From contig CAKZNT010000038.1 of NCBI GenBank assembly GCA_937132065.1, positions 1 to 64,000 on the forward strand: a stretch of DNA of 64,000 bases. Direction: 5' to 3'. The translations under genes and the position numbers were made by a program. This DNA is from an uncultured Loktanella sp. (lineage in GTDB: Bacteria > Pseudomonadota > Alphaproteobacteria > Rhodobacterales > Rhodobacteraceae). The notes beneath the pieces are model-generated. The model had not been told where the DNA came from and made no database searches. It worked only from the letters and a program-made list of their open reading frames with translations. Shown one piece after another: positions 52,703 through 61,715 of the stretch (the first letter of the stretch is position 1; each line of letters opens with the position of its first letter).

Positions 52703-54871
52703 TTATGCGATGTTGAACCGATCGAGGTTCATCACCTTTGTCCAGGCGGCCGCAAAGTCGCGTGCGAACTTCTCGGATGCATCGTCAGCGGCGTAGACTT
52801 CGGCGAGTGCGCGCAAGATCGAGTTGGACCCGAACACAAGGTCAACGGATGTTGCCGACCATTTCGCGGCGCCCGTGGCGCGATCTTTGCCCTCGTAGCT
52901 GTTCTTGGAGGTTGCTGACCAAACGGTCCCCATATCCAAGAGATTCGCGAAGTAATCGTTGCTAAGCGTGTCCGTCTTGTTGGTGAACACGCCGTTGTCA
53001 GACCCATCTGTGTTCGCGCCAAGCACCCGCATACCGCCGACAAGCACGGTCATTTCCGGACCTGTGAGCGTCAGGAGTTGCGCCTTGTCTACGAGCATTT
53101 CCGCAGGCGTCGCGCGCACGGATTTGCCGTGGAAGTTGCGGAAGCCGTCAGACTTTGGCTCGAGCCATGCGTAGGATTCCACGTCTGTTTGTGCTTGGCT
53201 GGCGTCAGTGCGCCCGCCTGTGAACGGCACAGCGACAGTGTGGCCTGCGTTCTTGGCGGCTTGTTCAACCGCGGCGGAACCGCCCAGCACGATCAGGTCA
53301 GCGATGGACACTTTGTCTGCGCCAAAGTCGGCTTGGATGCCTTCGATGGTTTTCAAAGTTGCTGCGAGTTCGGCGGGATTGTTGACCTCCCAGTCTTTTG
53401 CAGGGGACAGGCGGATGCGTGCGCCGTTTGCGCCGCCCCGTTTGTCGGACCCACGGAAGGAGGCCGCAGAGGCCCAAGCCGTTTTGACCAAGGTTGCGAT
53501 TGGGAGCGCGTCCAGCAGCTTGCCCTTGAGCGTCGCGAGGTCTGCGTCGCTTAGTGGTGCGGCTGTCGGCGCTGGCACTGGATCTTGCCAAAGCTCTGCT
53601 TGTGCTGGCACGAGTTTGCCGAGGCCAAGCTCGTATGGACCCATGTCGCGGTGCGTGAGTTTATACCATGCCTTTGAAAACGCTTCTGCGAACTCTGCGG
53701 GGTTTTCGTGGAACCGCTTGGAGATTTTGGCGTAAGCGGGGTCTTCGCGCAGGGCGAGGTCGGCTGTTGTCATCATGGGTGCATGTGAGCGCGATGGGTC
53801 ATGCGCGTCTGGCACTGTGCCTTCGCCGCCGATGGCTGTCCACTGGTGGGCGCCTGCGGGGCTTTTGGTGAGCTCCCATTCAAAACCGAACAGCGTGTCG
53901 AAAAAGCTGTTGTCCCATGTGGTTGGCGTTTTTGTCCAAGCGCCTTCGACCCCTGACGAGATCGTGTCTACGCCGTGCCCCGTGCCCATGGTGTTTGTCC
54001 AGCCGAGCCCTTGGTTTTCGAGTGCTGCGCCTTCTGGCTCTGCGCCGACGAATTGACCCGGATCACCAGCGCCATGCGCCTTGCCAAAGGTGTGCCCACC
54101 CGCAACGAGCGCCACGGTTTCTTCGTCGTTCATTGCCATGCGCATGAAGGTGTCGCGGATGTCATGCGCCGAAAGCTTGGGGTCGGGGTTGCCGTTTGGC
54201 CCCTCAGGGTTCACGTAGATCAGGCCCATTTGCACCGCGCCAAGTTCGCCGATCATCTCGCGATCGCCCTCGTAGCGTTCATCGTCGAGCCATTCGGTTT
54301 CCGGACCCCAGTTGATGTCTTCTTCTGGTTCCCAGATGTCGACGCGCCCGCCTGCAAAGCCGTGGGTTTCAAAGCCCATCGATTCGAGGGCCACGTTGCC
54401 CGTCAGGATCAAAAGATCGGCCCAAGAGAGCTTGCGGCCATATTTTGCTTTGATCGGCCAGATCAGGCGGCGTGCCTTGTCGAGGCTGACGTTGTCAGGC
54501 CAAGAGTTGAGCGGCGCGAAGCGCTGGCTGCCAGATGTCGCGCCACCGCGCCCGTCGCCAACCCGATACGTGCCAGCGGAGTGCCATGCCATGCGCACAA
54601 AGAACGGACCGTAGTGGCCGTAGTCTGCGGGCCACCAATCCTGGCTGTCGGTCATGAGCGCGCGCAGGTCTGCGATGACCGCATCCAGATCAAGCGTTTT
54701 GAATTCTTCTGCGTAATCAAAGTCGTCGCCCATCGGGTTCGACTGCGCCGTGTTCTGGTGCAAAACCTTGAGGTTCAACTGCTCTGGCCACCAATGCTGG
54801 TTCGCGGTAGCCCCTTTTGCAGAGTGAGTGTGACCCATTACAGGGCATTTACCAACGCCGTTGCCGTCCAT
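52703..54871 (-). CDS. katG: Bifunctional catalase-peroxidase KatG
   Basis: KatG removes hydrogen peroxide as a catalase and peroxidase with heme b. The 722-residue product has the distal triad in the family motif [13 protein letters not shown] (Arg93, Trp96, His97), the proximal [15 protein letters not shown] and a duplicated C-terminal half. GGAG precedes its ATG. It is divergent from oxyR, the usual arrangement for OxyR-controlled katG. Confidence 0.97.
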   Translation of the reverse strand: MDGNGVGKCPVMGHTHSAKGATANQHWWPEQLNLKVLHQNTAQSNPMGDDFDYAEEFKTLDLDAVIADLRALMTDSQDWWPADYGHYGPFFVRMAWHSAGTYRVGDGRGGATSGSQRFAPLNSWPDNVSLDKARRLIWPIKAKYGRKLSWADLLILTGNVALESMGFETHGFAGGRVDIWEPEEDINWGPETEWLDDERYEGDREMIGELGAVQMGLIYVNPEGPNGNPDPKLSAHDIRDTFMRMAMNDEETVALVAGGHTFGKAHGAGDPGQFVGAEPEGAALENQGLGWTNTMGTGHGVDTISSGVEGAWTKTPTTWDNSFFDTLFGFEWELTKSPAGAHQWTAIGGEGTVPDAHDPSRSHAPMMTTADLALREDPAYAKISKRFHENPAEFAEAFSKAWYKLTHRDMGPYELGLGKLVPAQAELWQDPVPAPTAAPLSDADLATLKGKLLDALPIATLVKTAWASAASFRGSDKRGGANGARIRLSPAKDWEVNNPAELAATLKTIEGIQADFGADKVSIADLIVLGGSAAVEQAAKNAGHTVAVPFTGGRTDASQAQTDVESYAWLEPKSDGFRNFHGKSVRATPAEMLVDKAQLLTLTGPEMTVLVGGMRVLGANTDGSDNGVFTNKTDTLSNDYFANLLDMGTVWSATSKNSYEGKDRATGAAKWSATSVDLVFGSNSILRALAEVYAADDASEKFARDFAAAWTKVMNLDRFNIA

Positions 54872-54966
54872 TTTGATCTCCAGTTCATGTTAATTTTGCC
54901 TGATGCTAGCCCAGCCAATTGATTAGTTTAAGTTGTATTTTCTGATTGTAACGATAAGTAGTTCTT
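54872..54966. promoter_or_regulatory. katG-oxyR divergent control region
   Basis: The 95-bp AT-rich spacer contains several loosely ATAG-like half-sites at about 10-11 bp spacing (about 54922-54957), as expected for an OxyR tetramer. No half-site is a strict match, so the operator position is uncertain. Confidence 0.4.
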
Positions 54967-55872
54967 ATGGCCGATTTCACGTTAAGACAGTTGCGCTATT
55001 TTGAAGCATTGGCCCGCCATCTGCATTTTGGACTGGCGGCGGATACTTGTTCGATCTCGCAACCCGCGCTGTCAATGCAGATCAAAGAGCTAGAAGATAC
55101 ACTTGGAACTGCCCTGTTCGAGCGCAGTGCCCGTCAGGTCAGACTGACCTCTTTTGGGATCGAGTTTGGCGCCCGTGCCCGCGAGATTTTGCGCTCTGTT
55201 GATGATCTCAATGACCTTGCCCGTGCCTCTGCGGGGCATCATGCGGGGCGGCTCCGTTTGGGGGTTATCCCGACGATTGCCCCTTACCTGTTGCCGACAT
55301 TGATCAAGAATATGCAGGATAGCTTTGCTGATCTGGATCTCAATATCCGCGAAACCCTCACCCCTCGTTTGATCCAAGAGCTGTCGGATGGCCGCATTGA
55401 TGCCGCGATTGTTGCGCTGCCGATACACGAACCGTCCTTTGCCGAAGTTCCGATTTTCGACGAAGACTTCGTGCTGATCCGTGCGCTGTCGGAGGTGGGC
55501 AAGCCTGTTCCCAACGCTGATGCCTTGCAGGACATGCGCCTTTTGCTGCTGGAAGAGGGCCACTGTTTTCGGGATCAGGCGCTGGCCTATTGCACAATGC
55601 GGTCCGCCCGTCCGTGGGATGGGCTTGATGGGAGCTCGCTTTCGACGCTGGTGCAGATGGTTGGCGCGGGGATGGGTGTGACGCTTTTGCCTGAAATGGC
55701 GATTGGTGTGGAAACCCGCGCCGCCGCTGTCGAGGTTGTCCGCTTTGCAGGTGTGCCCCCATCGCGCAAAATCGGGATGATCTGGCGCAAGACGAACCCG
55801 CTTGCTGTGCAGTTTGGCGAGATCGCTGCCGTGGTGAAAGCCTCTGCGGATCAGATGCGCGCATTGCCCTGA
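54967..55872 (+). CDS. oxyR: Hydrogen peroxide-sensing LysR-type regulator OxyR
   Basis: OxyR is activated by peroxide through a disulfide. The 301-residue product has an N-terminal winged helix-turn-helix (FTLRQLRYFEALARHLHFGLAA) and the redox cysteines Cys200 and Cys209 (GHCFRDQALAYC), aligning with Cys199 and Cys208 of E. coli OxyR. This distinguishes it from other LysR regulators. It is divergent from katG. Confidence 0.95.
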   Translation: MADFTLRQLRYFEALARHLHFGLAADTCSISQPALSMQIKELEDTLGTALFERSARQVRLTSFGIEFGARAREILRSVDDLNDLARASAGHHAGRLRLGVIPTIAPYLLPTLIKNMQDSFADLDLNIRETLTPRLIQELSDGRIDAAIVALPIHEPSFAEVPIFDEDFVLIRALSEVGKPVPNADALQDMRLLLLEEGHCFRDQALAYCTMRSARPWDGLDGSSLSTLVQMVGAGMGVTLLPEMAIGVETRAAAVEVVRFAGVPPSRKIGMIWRKTNPLAVQFGEIAAVVKASADQMRALP

Positions 55873-56000
55873 GCCAGTCATCGATCCGGAATGATCCCCC
55901 CGATGAACGCAACTAACCCCACGAGTGTCGCATTTGTGCTTTAGAAATCGCGGTGGATCGTCCAACATGGCGCTAAGTTTTATGCAAAGGATGACGTCAA

Positions 56001-57686
56001 ATGGCGCTTGATGATCGCAAAGGTGTTTGGAAGTCTGGCAAAGGCAAGGGTCGCCACACGACCAAGGGCCGTCAGTTGGATGATACGGCTCATGCCGAGG
56101 TTAAGGCCTTGTTGGGCGCGGGCCCCTACCAGCGTGATTTGCTGATCGAGTATTTGCACCTGATCCAAGATCAATACGGTTGTTTGTCAGCCGCCCATTT
56201 GCGCGCGGTTGCAGAAGAGCTACGCGTTGGTCAGGCCGAGGTTTACGAGGTTGCTACATTTTACGCCCATTTTGATGTCGTGAAAGAGGGCGAGCCAAAG
56301 CCCCCTGCGTTGACGATCCGCGTTTGCGATAGTCTTTCGTGCGAGCTTGCGGGTGCGCAGGCGTTGCAAGAGGCGCTTGAGGATGGGCTGGATGCCAATG
56401 AGGTCCGCGTTTTGCGCGCCCCTTGTATGGGTCGTTGCGATACTGCTCCTGTTCTCGAGATTGGCCATGCGCATATTGATCACGCCTCTGTCGAAAAGGT
56501 CGAGGCCGCGATTGCGGGCGGGCATACCCATGCCGCTATTCCCGACTATGAGGGCTATGACGCCTATGTCACCAATGGCGGTTACGCCGAGCTGAAGGCG
56601 TTGCGCGAGAATGGTGACTGGGAAGCGGTGCAAGCCACCATCAAGGAAAGCGGTTTGCGCGGTCTTGGCGGGGCTGGTTTCCCGTCTGGCACAAAGTGGG
56701 GTTTTGTGCGCGCCAATGCAGGAACCCGCTATCTGGCCGTCAATGGTGACGAGGGCGAACCGGGCACGTTCAAGGATCGCTACTATCTGGAACGCACGCC
56801 GCATCTGTTCCTTGAGGGGATGCTGATCGCCGCGTGGGCGGTCGAGGCCGAGAAGGCGTTTATCTATATGCGCGACGAGTATCCTGCGGTGCTTCATATT
56901 CTGGCCGTCGAGATCGCGAAGCTGGAAGAGGCGGGTGTTGTCCCTGCGGGCTACATTGATCTGCGCCGTGGTGCGGGCGCCTATATCTGCGGCGAAGAAT
57001 CCGCGATGATCGAAAGCATCGAGGGCAAACGCGGTATCCCCCGTCACCGTCCACCGTTTGTCGCGCAGGTCGGCGTGTTTGGGAAGCCAACGCTCGTGCA
57101 CAATGTCGAAACCCTGCTTTGGGTTGCTAAGGTCGTGCGCGAGGGGCCAGCCTGTCTTAGCAGTGTCGAAAAGAATGGCCGCAAGGGTTTGCGCAGCTAT
57201 TCCGTTTCGGGTCGCGTCAAGAATGCGGGGGTTTACCTTCTGCCTGCTGGCTCCACGATCACCGACATCATCGCGGCCTGTGGTGGCATGGCGGATGGCG
57301 AGGTGTTTAAAGCCTATCAACCCGGTGGCCCGTCGTCTGGATTGTTGCCTGCAAGCATGGCCGATATCCCGCTCGATTTCGATACGTTGCAGCCGCATGG
57401 CACGTTTATTGGCTCTGCCGCTGTTGTGGTCCTGTCGGAGCGCGATAGCGCCCGCGAGGCCGCGCTCAACATGCTGCGGTTCTTTGAGGATGAAAGCTGT
57501 GGCCAGTGCACCCCGTGCCGCGTTGGTTGCGAAAAGGCGGTCAAGCTGATGCAGGCCGACACGTGGGATCAGGACCTGCTGACCGACCTGACAACGGCTA
57601 TGGTCGACGCCTCAATTTGCGGCCTTGGCCAAGCCGCCCCGAACCCGATCAAGATGGTTATGACCCACTTCAAGGATGAAATCTGA
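56001..57686 (+). CDS. fdh1B: NAD-dependent formate dehydrogenase beta subunit (NuoE-NuoF fusion, FDH1 type)
   Basis: This 561-residue subunit fuses a NuoE-like [2Fe-2S] domain (Cys109, Cys114, Cys142, Cys146) to a NuoF-like FMN/NADH domain (GLRGLGGAGFPSGTKW near 214, AYICGEESAMIESIEG) ending in a [4Fe-4S] motif (Cys500, 503, 506, 510). It passes electrons from formate oxidation to NAD+. In FdsABG enzymes these domains are separate proteins; the fusion is the Fdh1B layout of the tungsten enzyme of Methylorubrum. The alpha subunit follows with a one-base overlap (TGATG). Confidence 0.92.
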   Translation: MALDDRKGVWKSGKGKGRHTTKGRQLDDTAHAEVKALLGAGPYQRDLLIEYLHLIQDQYGCLSAAHLRAVAEELRVGQAEVYEVATFYAHFDVVKEGEPKPPALTIRVCDSLSCELAGAQALQEALEDGLDANEVRVLRAPCMGRCDTAPVLEIGHAHIDHASVEKVEAAIAGGHTHAAIPDYEGYDAYVTNGGYAELKALRENGDWEAVQATIKESGLRGLGGAGFPSGTKWGFVRANAGTRYLAVNGDEGEPGTFKDRYYLERTPHLFLEGMLIAAWAVEAEKAFIYMRDEYPAVLHILAVEIAKLEEAGVVPAGYIDLRRGAGAYICGEESAMIESIEGKRGIPRHRPPFVAQVGVFGKPTLVHNVETLLWVAKVVREGPACLSSVEKNGRKGLRSYSVSGRVKNAGVYLLPAGSTITDIIAACGGMADGEVFKAYQPGGPSSGLLPASMADIPLDFDTLQPHGTFIGSAAVVVLSERDSAREAALNMLRFFEDESCGQCTPCRVGCEKAVKLMQADTWDQDLLTDLTTAMVDASICGLGQAAPNPIKMVMTHFKDEI

Positions 57687-60487
57687 TGGCTAAAATTACA
57701 TTCACGCTTGATGGGAAATCGGTTGAAGCCGAGCAGGGGATGACGATCTGGGAGGTTGCGAATGGTCGCGGTCTGATCATTCCGCATTTGTGTCACAAGC
57801 CCGAGCCGGGCTATCGCTCTGACGGCAATTGTCGCGCTTGTATGGTCGCTATCGAGGGCGAGCGTGTTTTGGCGGCGTCATGTATTCGCGAACCGTCCGA
57901 AGGCATGGTTGTCACCACCGATCAGCCGCGTGAAACGCAGGCCCGTCGCATGGTCATGGAGATGCTTGTGGCTGACCAGCCCGAGCAGGACGTGGCCCAC
58001 GACAAGTCTTCCCATCTTTGGGATATGGCCGCTGCGCAGGGCGTAAGCGAGAGCCGTTTTCCGACGATGGATGCGGAGCATATTCCACTGCTTGATAGTT
58101 CTCATGTAGCGATGTCGGTCAATCTTGATGCCTGTATTCAATGCGGGCTGTGCGTGCGCGCCTGTCGCGAAGTGCAGGTCAACGATGTGATCGGCATGGC
58201 GGGTCGTGGTCACCAGGCTTATCCCGTTTTCGACATGGGCGACCCGATGGGCGATAGCTCTTGTGTGGCGTGCGGTGAATGCGTGCAGGCCTGCCCAACA
58301 GGGGCATTGATGCCTGCGACCGTGACGGATGAAAATCAGGTCGGTGACAGTGCCGATTTTGATCGGGAAGTCGAAAGCGTCTGTCCGTTCTGCGGTGTCG
58401 GTTGCCAGATTTCGCTGAAGGTGAAGGACAACAAGGTCAAGTTTGTCGAGGGCATCAACGGCCCCGCGAACGAAGGTCGTTTGTGCGTAAAGGGTCGTTT
58501 CGGGTTTGACTATATCCACCACGATCACCGCCTGACAAAGCCGTTGATCCGCCGCGATGATGCCCCCGCAAAGGGGCTGAATGTGCATCCCGATAACTGG
58601 CAGGAATTTTTCCGCGAGGCATCATGGGACGAGGCGCTTGATTTCGCAGCGAAGGGTCTGTCTGATCTCAAGGCCGAGAAGGGTGGCGCGTCTGTTGCTG
58701 GCTTTGGGTCTGCCAAGTGCACCAACGAGGAAGCCTATCTGTTCCAGAAGATGATCCGCCAAGGGTTTGGTCACAACAACGTCGACCACTGCACGCGGCT
58801 TTGTCATGCCTCTTCGGTGGCGGCATTGATGGAGAACGTCGGATCGGGCGCGGTTACTGCGACCTTTAACGAGATCGAAAACGCGGATGTGGCGATTGTT
58901 ATCGGCGCGAACCCTGTCGAGAACCATCCCGTTGCCGCGACCTATTTCAAGCAGTTCGCCAAGCGTGGCGGCAAGCTGATCGTCATGGATCCGCGCGGCG
59001 TTGGATTGCGCAAATTCGCCTCCCATATGCTTCAGTTCCGTCCGGGTGCGGATGTGTCAATGCTGAATGCGATCTGTCATGTGATTGTCGAAGAGGGTCT
59101 GTACGACGAAACCTATATTTCGAAATACACCGAGAACTGGGAGGCGGAGAAGGCCCATTTGGCCAACTTTACCCCCGAGAAGATGTCAAAGATTTGCGGC
59201 ATCGAACCCGAGGTTCTACGTGATGTGGCCCGCACGTTTGCAGGCGCAAAGGCAGGCATGATTTTCTGGGGCATGGGCGTGTCCCAGCATATCCACGGCA
59301 CGGATAATTCGCGCTGCCTGATCTCGCTTGCGTTGATGACGGGGCAGGTTGGTCGCTCTGGCGCTGGCCTGCATCCGTTGCGCGGTCAGAACAATGTGCA
59401 GGGTGCATCTGATGCGGGTCTGATCCCGATGTTCCTGCCTGACATGCAGACCGTTACCGATGACGGCGTGCGCTCGCGGTTTGCCGATGTTTGGGCAAAG
59501 TCGATTGCGGCTGATGCGGTGAACGAGCCGCTTTTGGCCCAAAAGGGTTTGACCGTCACCGAGATCATGGATGCGGTGCATGATGGCGATATTCACGGCA
59601 TGTATATCTTGGGCGAGAACCCTGCGATGTCGGACCCTGATGTTGAACATGCGCGTGATGCCTTGGCCAAGTTACGCCACCTTGTTGTGCAAGATATCTT
59701 TATCACCGAAACGGCAAACTATGCTGACGTGATCCTGCCTGCTTCTGCATTTGCAGAAAAGTCGGGCACGGTGACGAACACGAACCGTCAGGTCCAGATG
59801 GGCCGCCCTGCGGTTTCCCCTCCGGGTGAAGCGCGTGAGGATTGGTGGATCGAGGTCGAACTTGCCAAGCGTCTAGGCCTTGGCTGGACCTACACCCATC
59901 CGCGCGAGGTCTTTGCGGAGATGGGTCTGTTGATGAAGTCGTTTGGTAACATCACGTGGGATCGCCTTGAGGCGGAAAATGCGGTGACTTATCCGTCGCT
60001 TTCGCCCACGGACCCGGGTCAGCCCATTATGTTTGCAGACGGGTTCCCACGTGCGGATGGTCGCGCCAAGTTTACCCCTGCGGATGTGATCGCCCCTGAT
60101 GAGGCCCCTGATGCCGATTACCCGATGATTTTGACGACGGGTCGTCAGCTCGAGCATTGGCACACGGGGTCGATGACCCGCCGTTCAAAGGTTCTGGACG
60201 GTCTGGAACCCGAGGCCATCTGTTCGCTGCATCCATCGACATTGCGCAAGCTCGGGGTTGCTGCGGGTGGCATGTTGCGCCTGACCACGCGGCGCGGGTC
60301 GATTGTGGTGATGGCCCGCGAAGATCGCGCGGTTGCCCCTGATATGGTGTTCCTGCCGTTTGCTTATGTCGAAGCGGCGGCGAATATTCTGACCAACCCT
60401 GCGGTCGATCCTTACGGGAAAATCCCTGAATTCAAGTTTTCGGCTGTGCGCGTCGAGAAGGCCGAGGATCAGGTCGCAGCAGAGTAA
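57686..60487 (+). CDS. fdh1A: Formate dehydrogenase catalytic alpha subunit (FDH1 type)
   Basis: The 933-residue subunit has an N-terminal [2Fe-2S] domain (HLCHKPEPGYRSDGNCRACM), two [4Fe-4S] motifs (CIQCGLCVRAC, CVACGECVQAC), a further cluster motif CPFCGVGC and the bis-MGD catalytic part. The metal-ligand position aligning with Sec140 of E. coli FdhF is Cys373 (codon TGT, TRLCHASSV), so this is a cysteine enzyme. Metal identity (W or Mo) is not readable directly; the tupBCA genes 4 kb away favour tungsten. No fdhD or fdsD is seen in the window. Confidence 0.94.
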   Translation: MAKITFTLDGKSVEAEQGMTIWEVANGRGLIIPHLCHKPEPGYRSDGNCRACMVAIEGERVLAASCIREPSEGMVVTTDQPRETQARRMVMEMLVADQPEQDVAHDKSSHLWDMAAAQGVSESRFPTMDAEHIPLLDSSHVAMSVNLDACIQCGLCVRACREVQVNDVIGMAGRGHQAYPVFDMGDPMGDSSCVACGECVQACPTGALMPATVTDENQVGDSADFDREVESVCPFCGVGCQISLKVKDNKVKFVEGINGPANEGRLCVKGRFGFDYIHHDHRLTKPLIRRDDAPAKGLNVHPDNWQEFFREASWDEALDFAAKGLSDLKAEKGGASVAGFGSAKCTNEEAYLFQKMIRQGFGHNNVDHCTRLCHASSVAALMENVGSGAVTATFNEIENADVAIVIGANPVENHPVAATYFKQFAKRGGKLIVMDPRGVGLRKFASHMLQFRPGADVSMLNAICHVIVEEGLYDETYISKYTENWEAEKAHLANFTPEKMSKICGIEPEVLRDVARTFAGAKAGMIFWGMGVSQHIHGTDNSRCLISLALMTGQVGRSGAGLHPLRGQNNVQGASDAGLIPMFLPDMQTVTDDGVRSRFADVWAKSIAADAVNEPLLAQKGLTVTEIMDAVHDGDIHGMYILGENPAMSDPDVEHARDALAKLRHLVVQDIFITETANYADVILPASAFAEKSGTVTNTNRQVQMGRPAVSPPGEAREDWWIEVELAKRLGLGWTYTHPREVFAEMGLLMKSFGNITWDRLEAENAVTYPSLSPTDPGQPIMFADGFPRADGRAKFTPADVIAPDEAPDADYPMILTTGRQLEHWHTGSMTRRSKVLDGLEPEAICSLHPSTLRKLGVAAGGMLRLTTRRGSIVVMAREDRAVAPDMVFLPFAYVEAAANILTNPAVDPYGKIPEFKFSAVRVEKAEDQVAAE

Positions 60488-60493
60488 ACCAGT

Positions 60494-60530
60494 CGGTGCG
60501 CGCGGTTTTGAGTGTGCGCACCGCATCTTT
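60494..60530 (+). terminator. Terminator after formate dehydrogenase genes
   Basis: CGGTGCGC (60494-60501) pairs with GCGCACCG (60516-60523) around a 14-nt loop, followed by a T-rich CATCTTTCTC. It lies 7 nt after the fdh1A stop and probably ends the fdh1BA transcript. Confidence 0.6.
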
Positions 60531-60633
60531 CTCCGATTGGCAAGAAATGGCTGTGCGACGCTTTGACGTGGGGTGCGCACTGGTGTGATGTGGTTGTGTG
60601 CCCTAACTTAGCCGCGACTAAAGGATAAACCAC

Positions 60634-61089
60634 ATGCTGAAACATCTTCTTGCAATCACGGCTTTTGCCGTACCGACCTTGGCGCTGGCACATGATTTCA
60701 CTGTTGGCGAGATCGTCATCGCGCACCCTGTTGCAAAGCCGACGATCGCCTCTGCGATGACTGGCGCTGGCTATTTCATGATCACCAACAACGGCGCGGA
60801 GGATGATACGCTATTGAGCGTCGAGGCCGATTTCCCGCGTGTGATGATGCATGACACCGCGATGGAAGACGGTGTGGCGACGATGTTTCACTTGGAAGGC
60901 GGCGTTGTTATTCCGTCTGGTGGGAGCGTCACATTTGCCCCCGGAGGCAAACACGTGATGTTTATGGGTCTCAAGGGTGACCCCTTTGAGATTGGTGAGG
61001 AAATTCCAGCGACGTTAACGTTTGAAAAGGCTGGAACTGTTGAAATCAACTTTGCTGTCGAGGATATCGCGGCAATGGACCATAGTTAA
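60634..61089 (+). CDS. Periplasmic copper chaperone PCuAC family protein
   Basis: PCuAC proteins carry Cu(I) to the CuA or CuB sites of cytochrome oxidases. The 151-residue product has a signal peptide (about 1-19, ALALA) and the copper motif: H/M ligands His73, Met84, His107 and Met109 in MMHDTAMEDG...MFHLEGG...GGKHVMFMGL. It has its own upstream region and is not tightly linked to the FDH genes. Confidence 0.9.
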   Translation: MLKHLLAITAFAVPTLALAHDFTVGEIVIAHPVAKPTIASAMTGAGYFMITNNGAEDDTLLSVEADFPRVMMHDTAMEDGVATMFHLEGGVVIPSGGSVTFAPGGKHVMFMGLKGDPFEIGEEIPATLTFEKAGTVEINFAVEDIAAMDHS

Positions 61090-61157
61090 ATCACCCCTAG
61101 AATTCGCGGTGATTTAGCCTAAATAGCGATCAGAGCGGGGGTAGTCCCCGCGATCGT
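61088..61157. other. Two hairpins between PCuAC and cytochrome c genes
   Basis: AAATCACC (61088-61095) pairs with GGTGATTT (61108-61115) right after the PCuAC stop, and GCGGGG (61135-61140) pairs with CCCCGC (61146-61151) before the cytochrome gene. The first may be a weak terminator, the second a leader hairpin. No T run follows either. Confidence 0.5.
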
Positions 61158-61173
61158 ATTGATCAAAAGGACG

Positions 61174-61608
61174 ATGAAAATGAGAACACTTTCTCTCGTA
61201 GCGATTATGACCAGCCTTGTTGCACCTGTATCAGCCTACGCTGAGGGCGATGTTGCCGCTGGTGAAGAGCAATTCAACCGTCAGTGTGTGTCTTGCCACG
61301 TTATCCGCGATGCGGACGGCGAAGTGCTTGCGGGCCGTAGCGCCAAAGTTGGCCCGAACCTTTATGGCCTTCCGGGCATGACGTTGGGCACGGTTGAAGG
61401 CGTGCGCTATGGCGACAGCCTTGTTGCGGCTGGTGAAGCTGGCGCGATTTGGGACGAGGAAACATTTGTTGCCTATGTTCAAAACCCGACCGATTGGTTG
61501 CGCGAAACCCTTGATGATCGCCGCGCGCGCAGCAAGATGGCCTATCAGGTGCGTGACGAGCAGCAAGCCCGCGACATGTATGCCTTTATCGCGAGCTTTA
61601 CAGAGTAA
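61174..61608 (+). CDS. Class I c-type cytochrome (cytochrome c2-like)
   Basis: This 144-residue periplasmic electron carrier has a signal peptide (about 1-23, APVSAYA), the heme motif CVSCH (Cys38, Cys41, His42), GPNLYGLPG and the likely axial Met122 (SKMAYQV), as in cytochrome c2. The ATG at 61174 is chosen; an ATG two codons later or a TTG upstream are alternatives. It ends at a terminator. The partner enzyme cannot be told from context. Confidence 0.88.
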   Translation: MKMRTLSLVAIMTSLVAPVSAYAEGDVAAGEEQFNRQCVSCHVIRDADGEVLAGRSAKVGPNLYGLPGMTLGTVEGVRYGDSLVAAGEAGAIWDEETFVAYVQNPTDWLRETLDDRRARSKMAYQVRDEQQARDMYAFIASFTE

Positions 61609-61627
61609 TTCAGGCTCGCCTGTTTTG

Positions 61628-61660
61628 AAGGGCCGTTTGCAGATGCAGGCGGCCCTTTCT
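61628..61660 (+). terminator. Terminator after the cytochrome c gene
   Basis: AAGGGCCG (61628-61635) pairs with CGGCCCTT (61650-61657), extended by inner pairs, and is followed by TCTCTTT. It lies 20 nt after the cytochrome stop. Confidence 0.8.
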
Positions 61661-61715
61661 CTTTGCCTGCAACGTCCCCCCTTGATCCGCCTGCAATTCG
61701 GTGAAACATTTGGGG

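Noticed and set aside
53975-54922. 315-codon frame antisense to katG
   Set aside because: It shadows a certain gene and has no domain of its own.
58790-58804. Selenocysteine at the formate dehydrogenase active site
   Set aside because: The aligning codon is TGT (Cys373), and there is no in-frame TGA in the gene.
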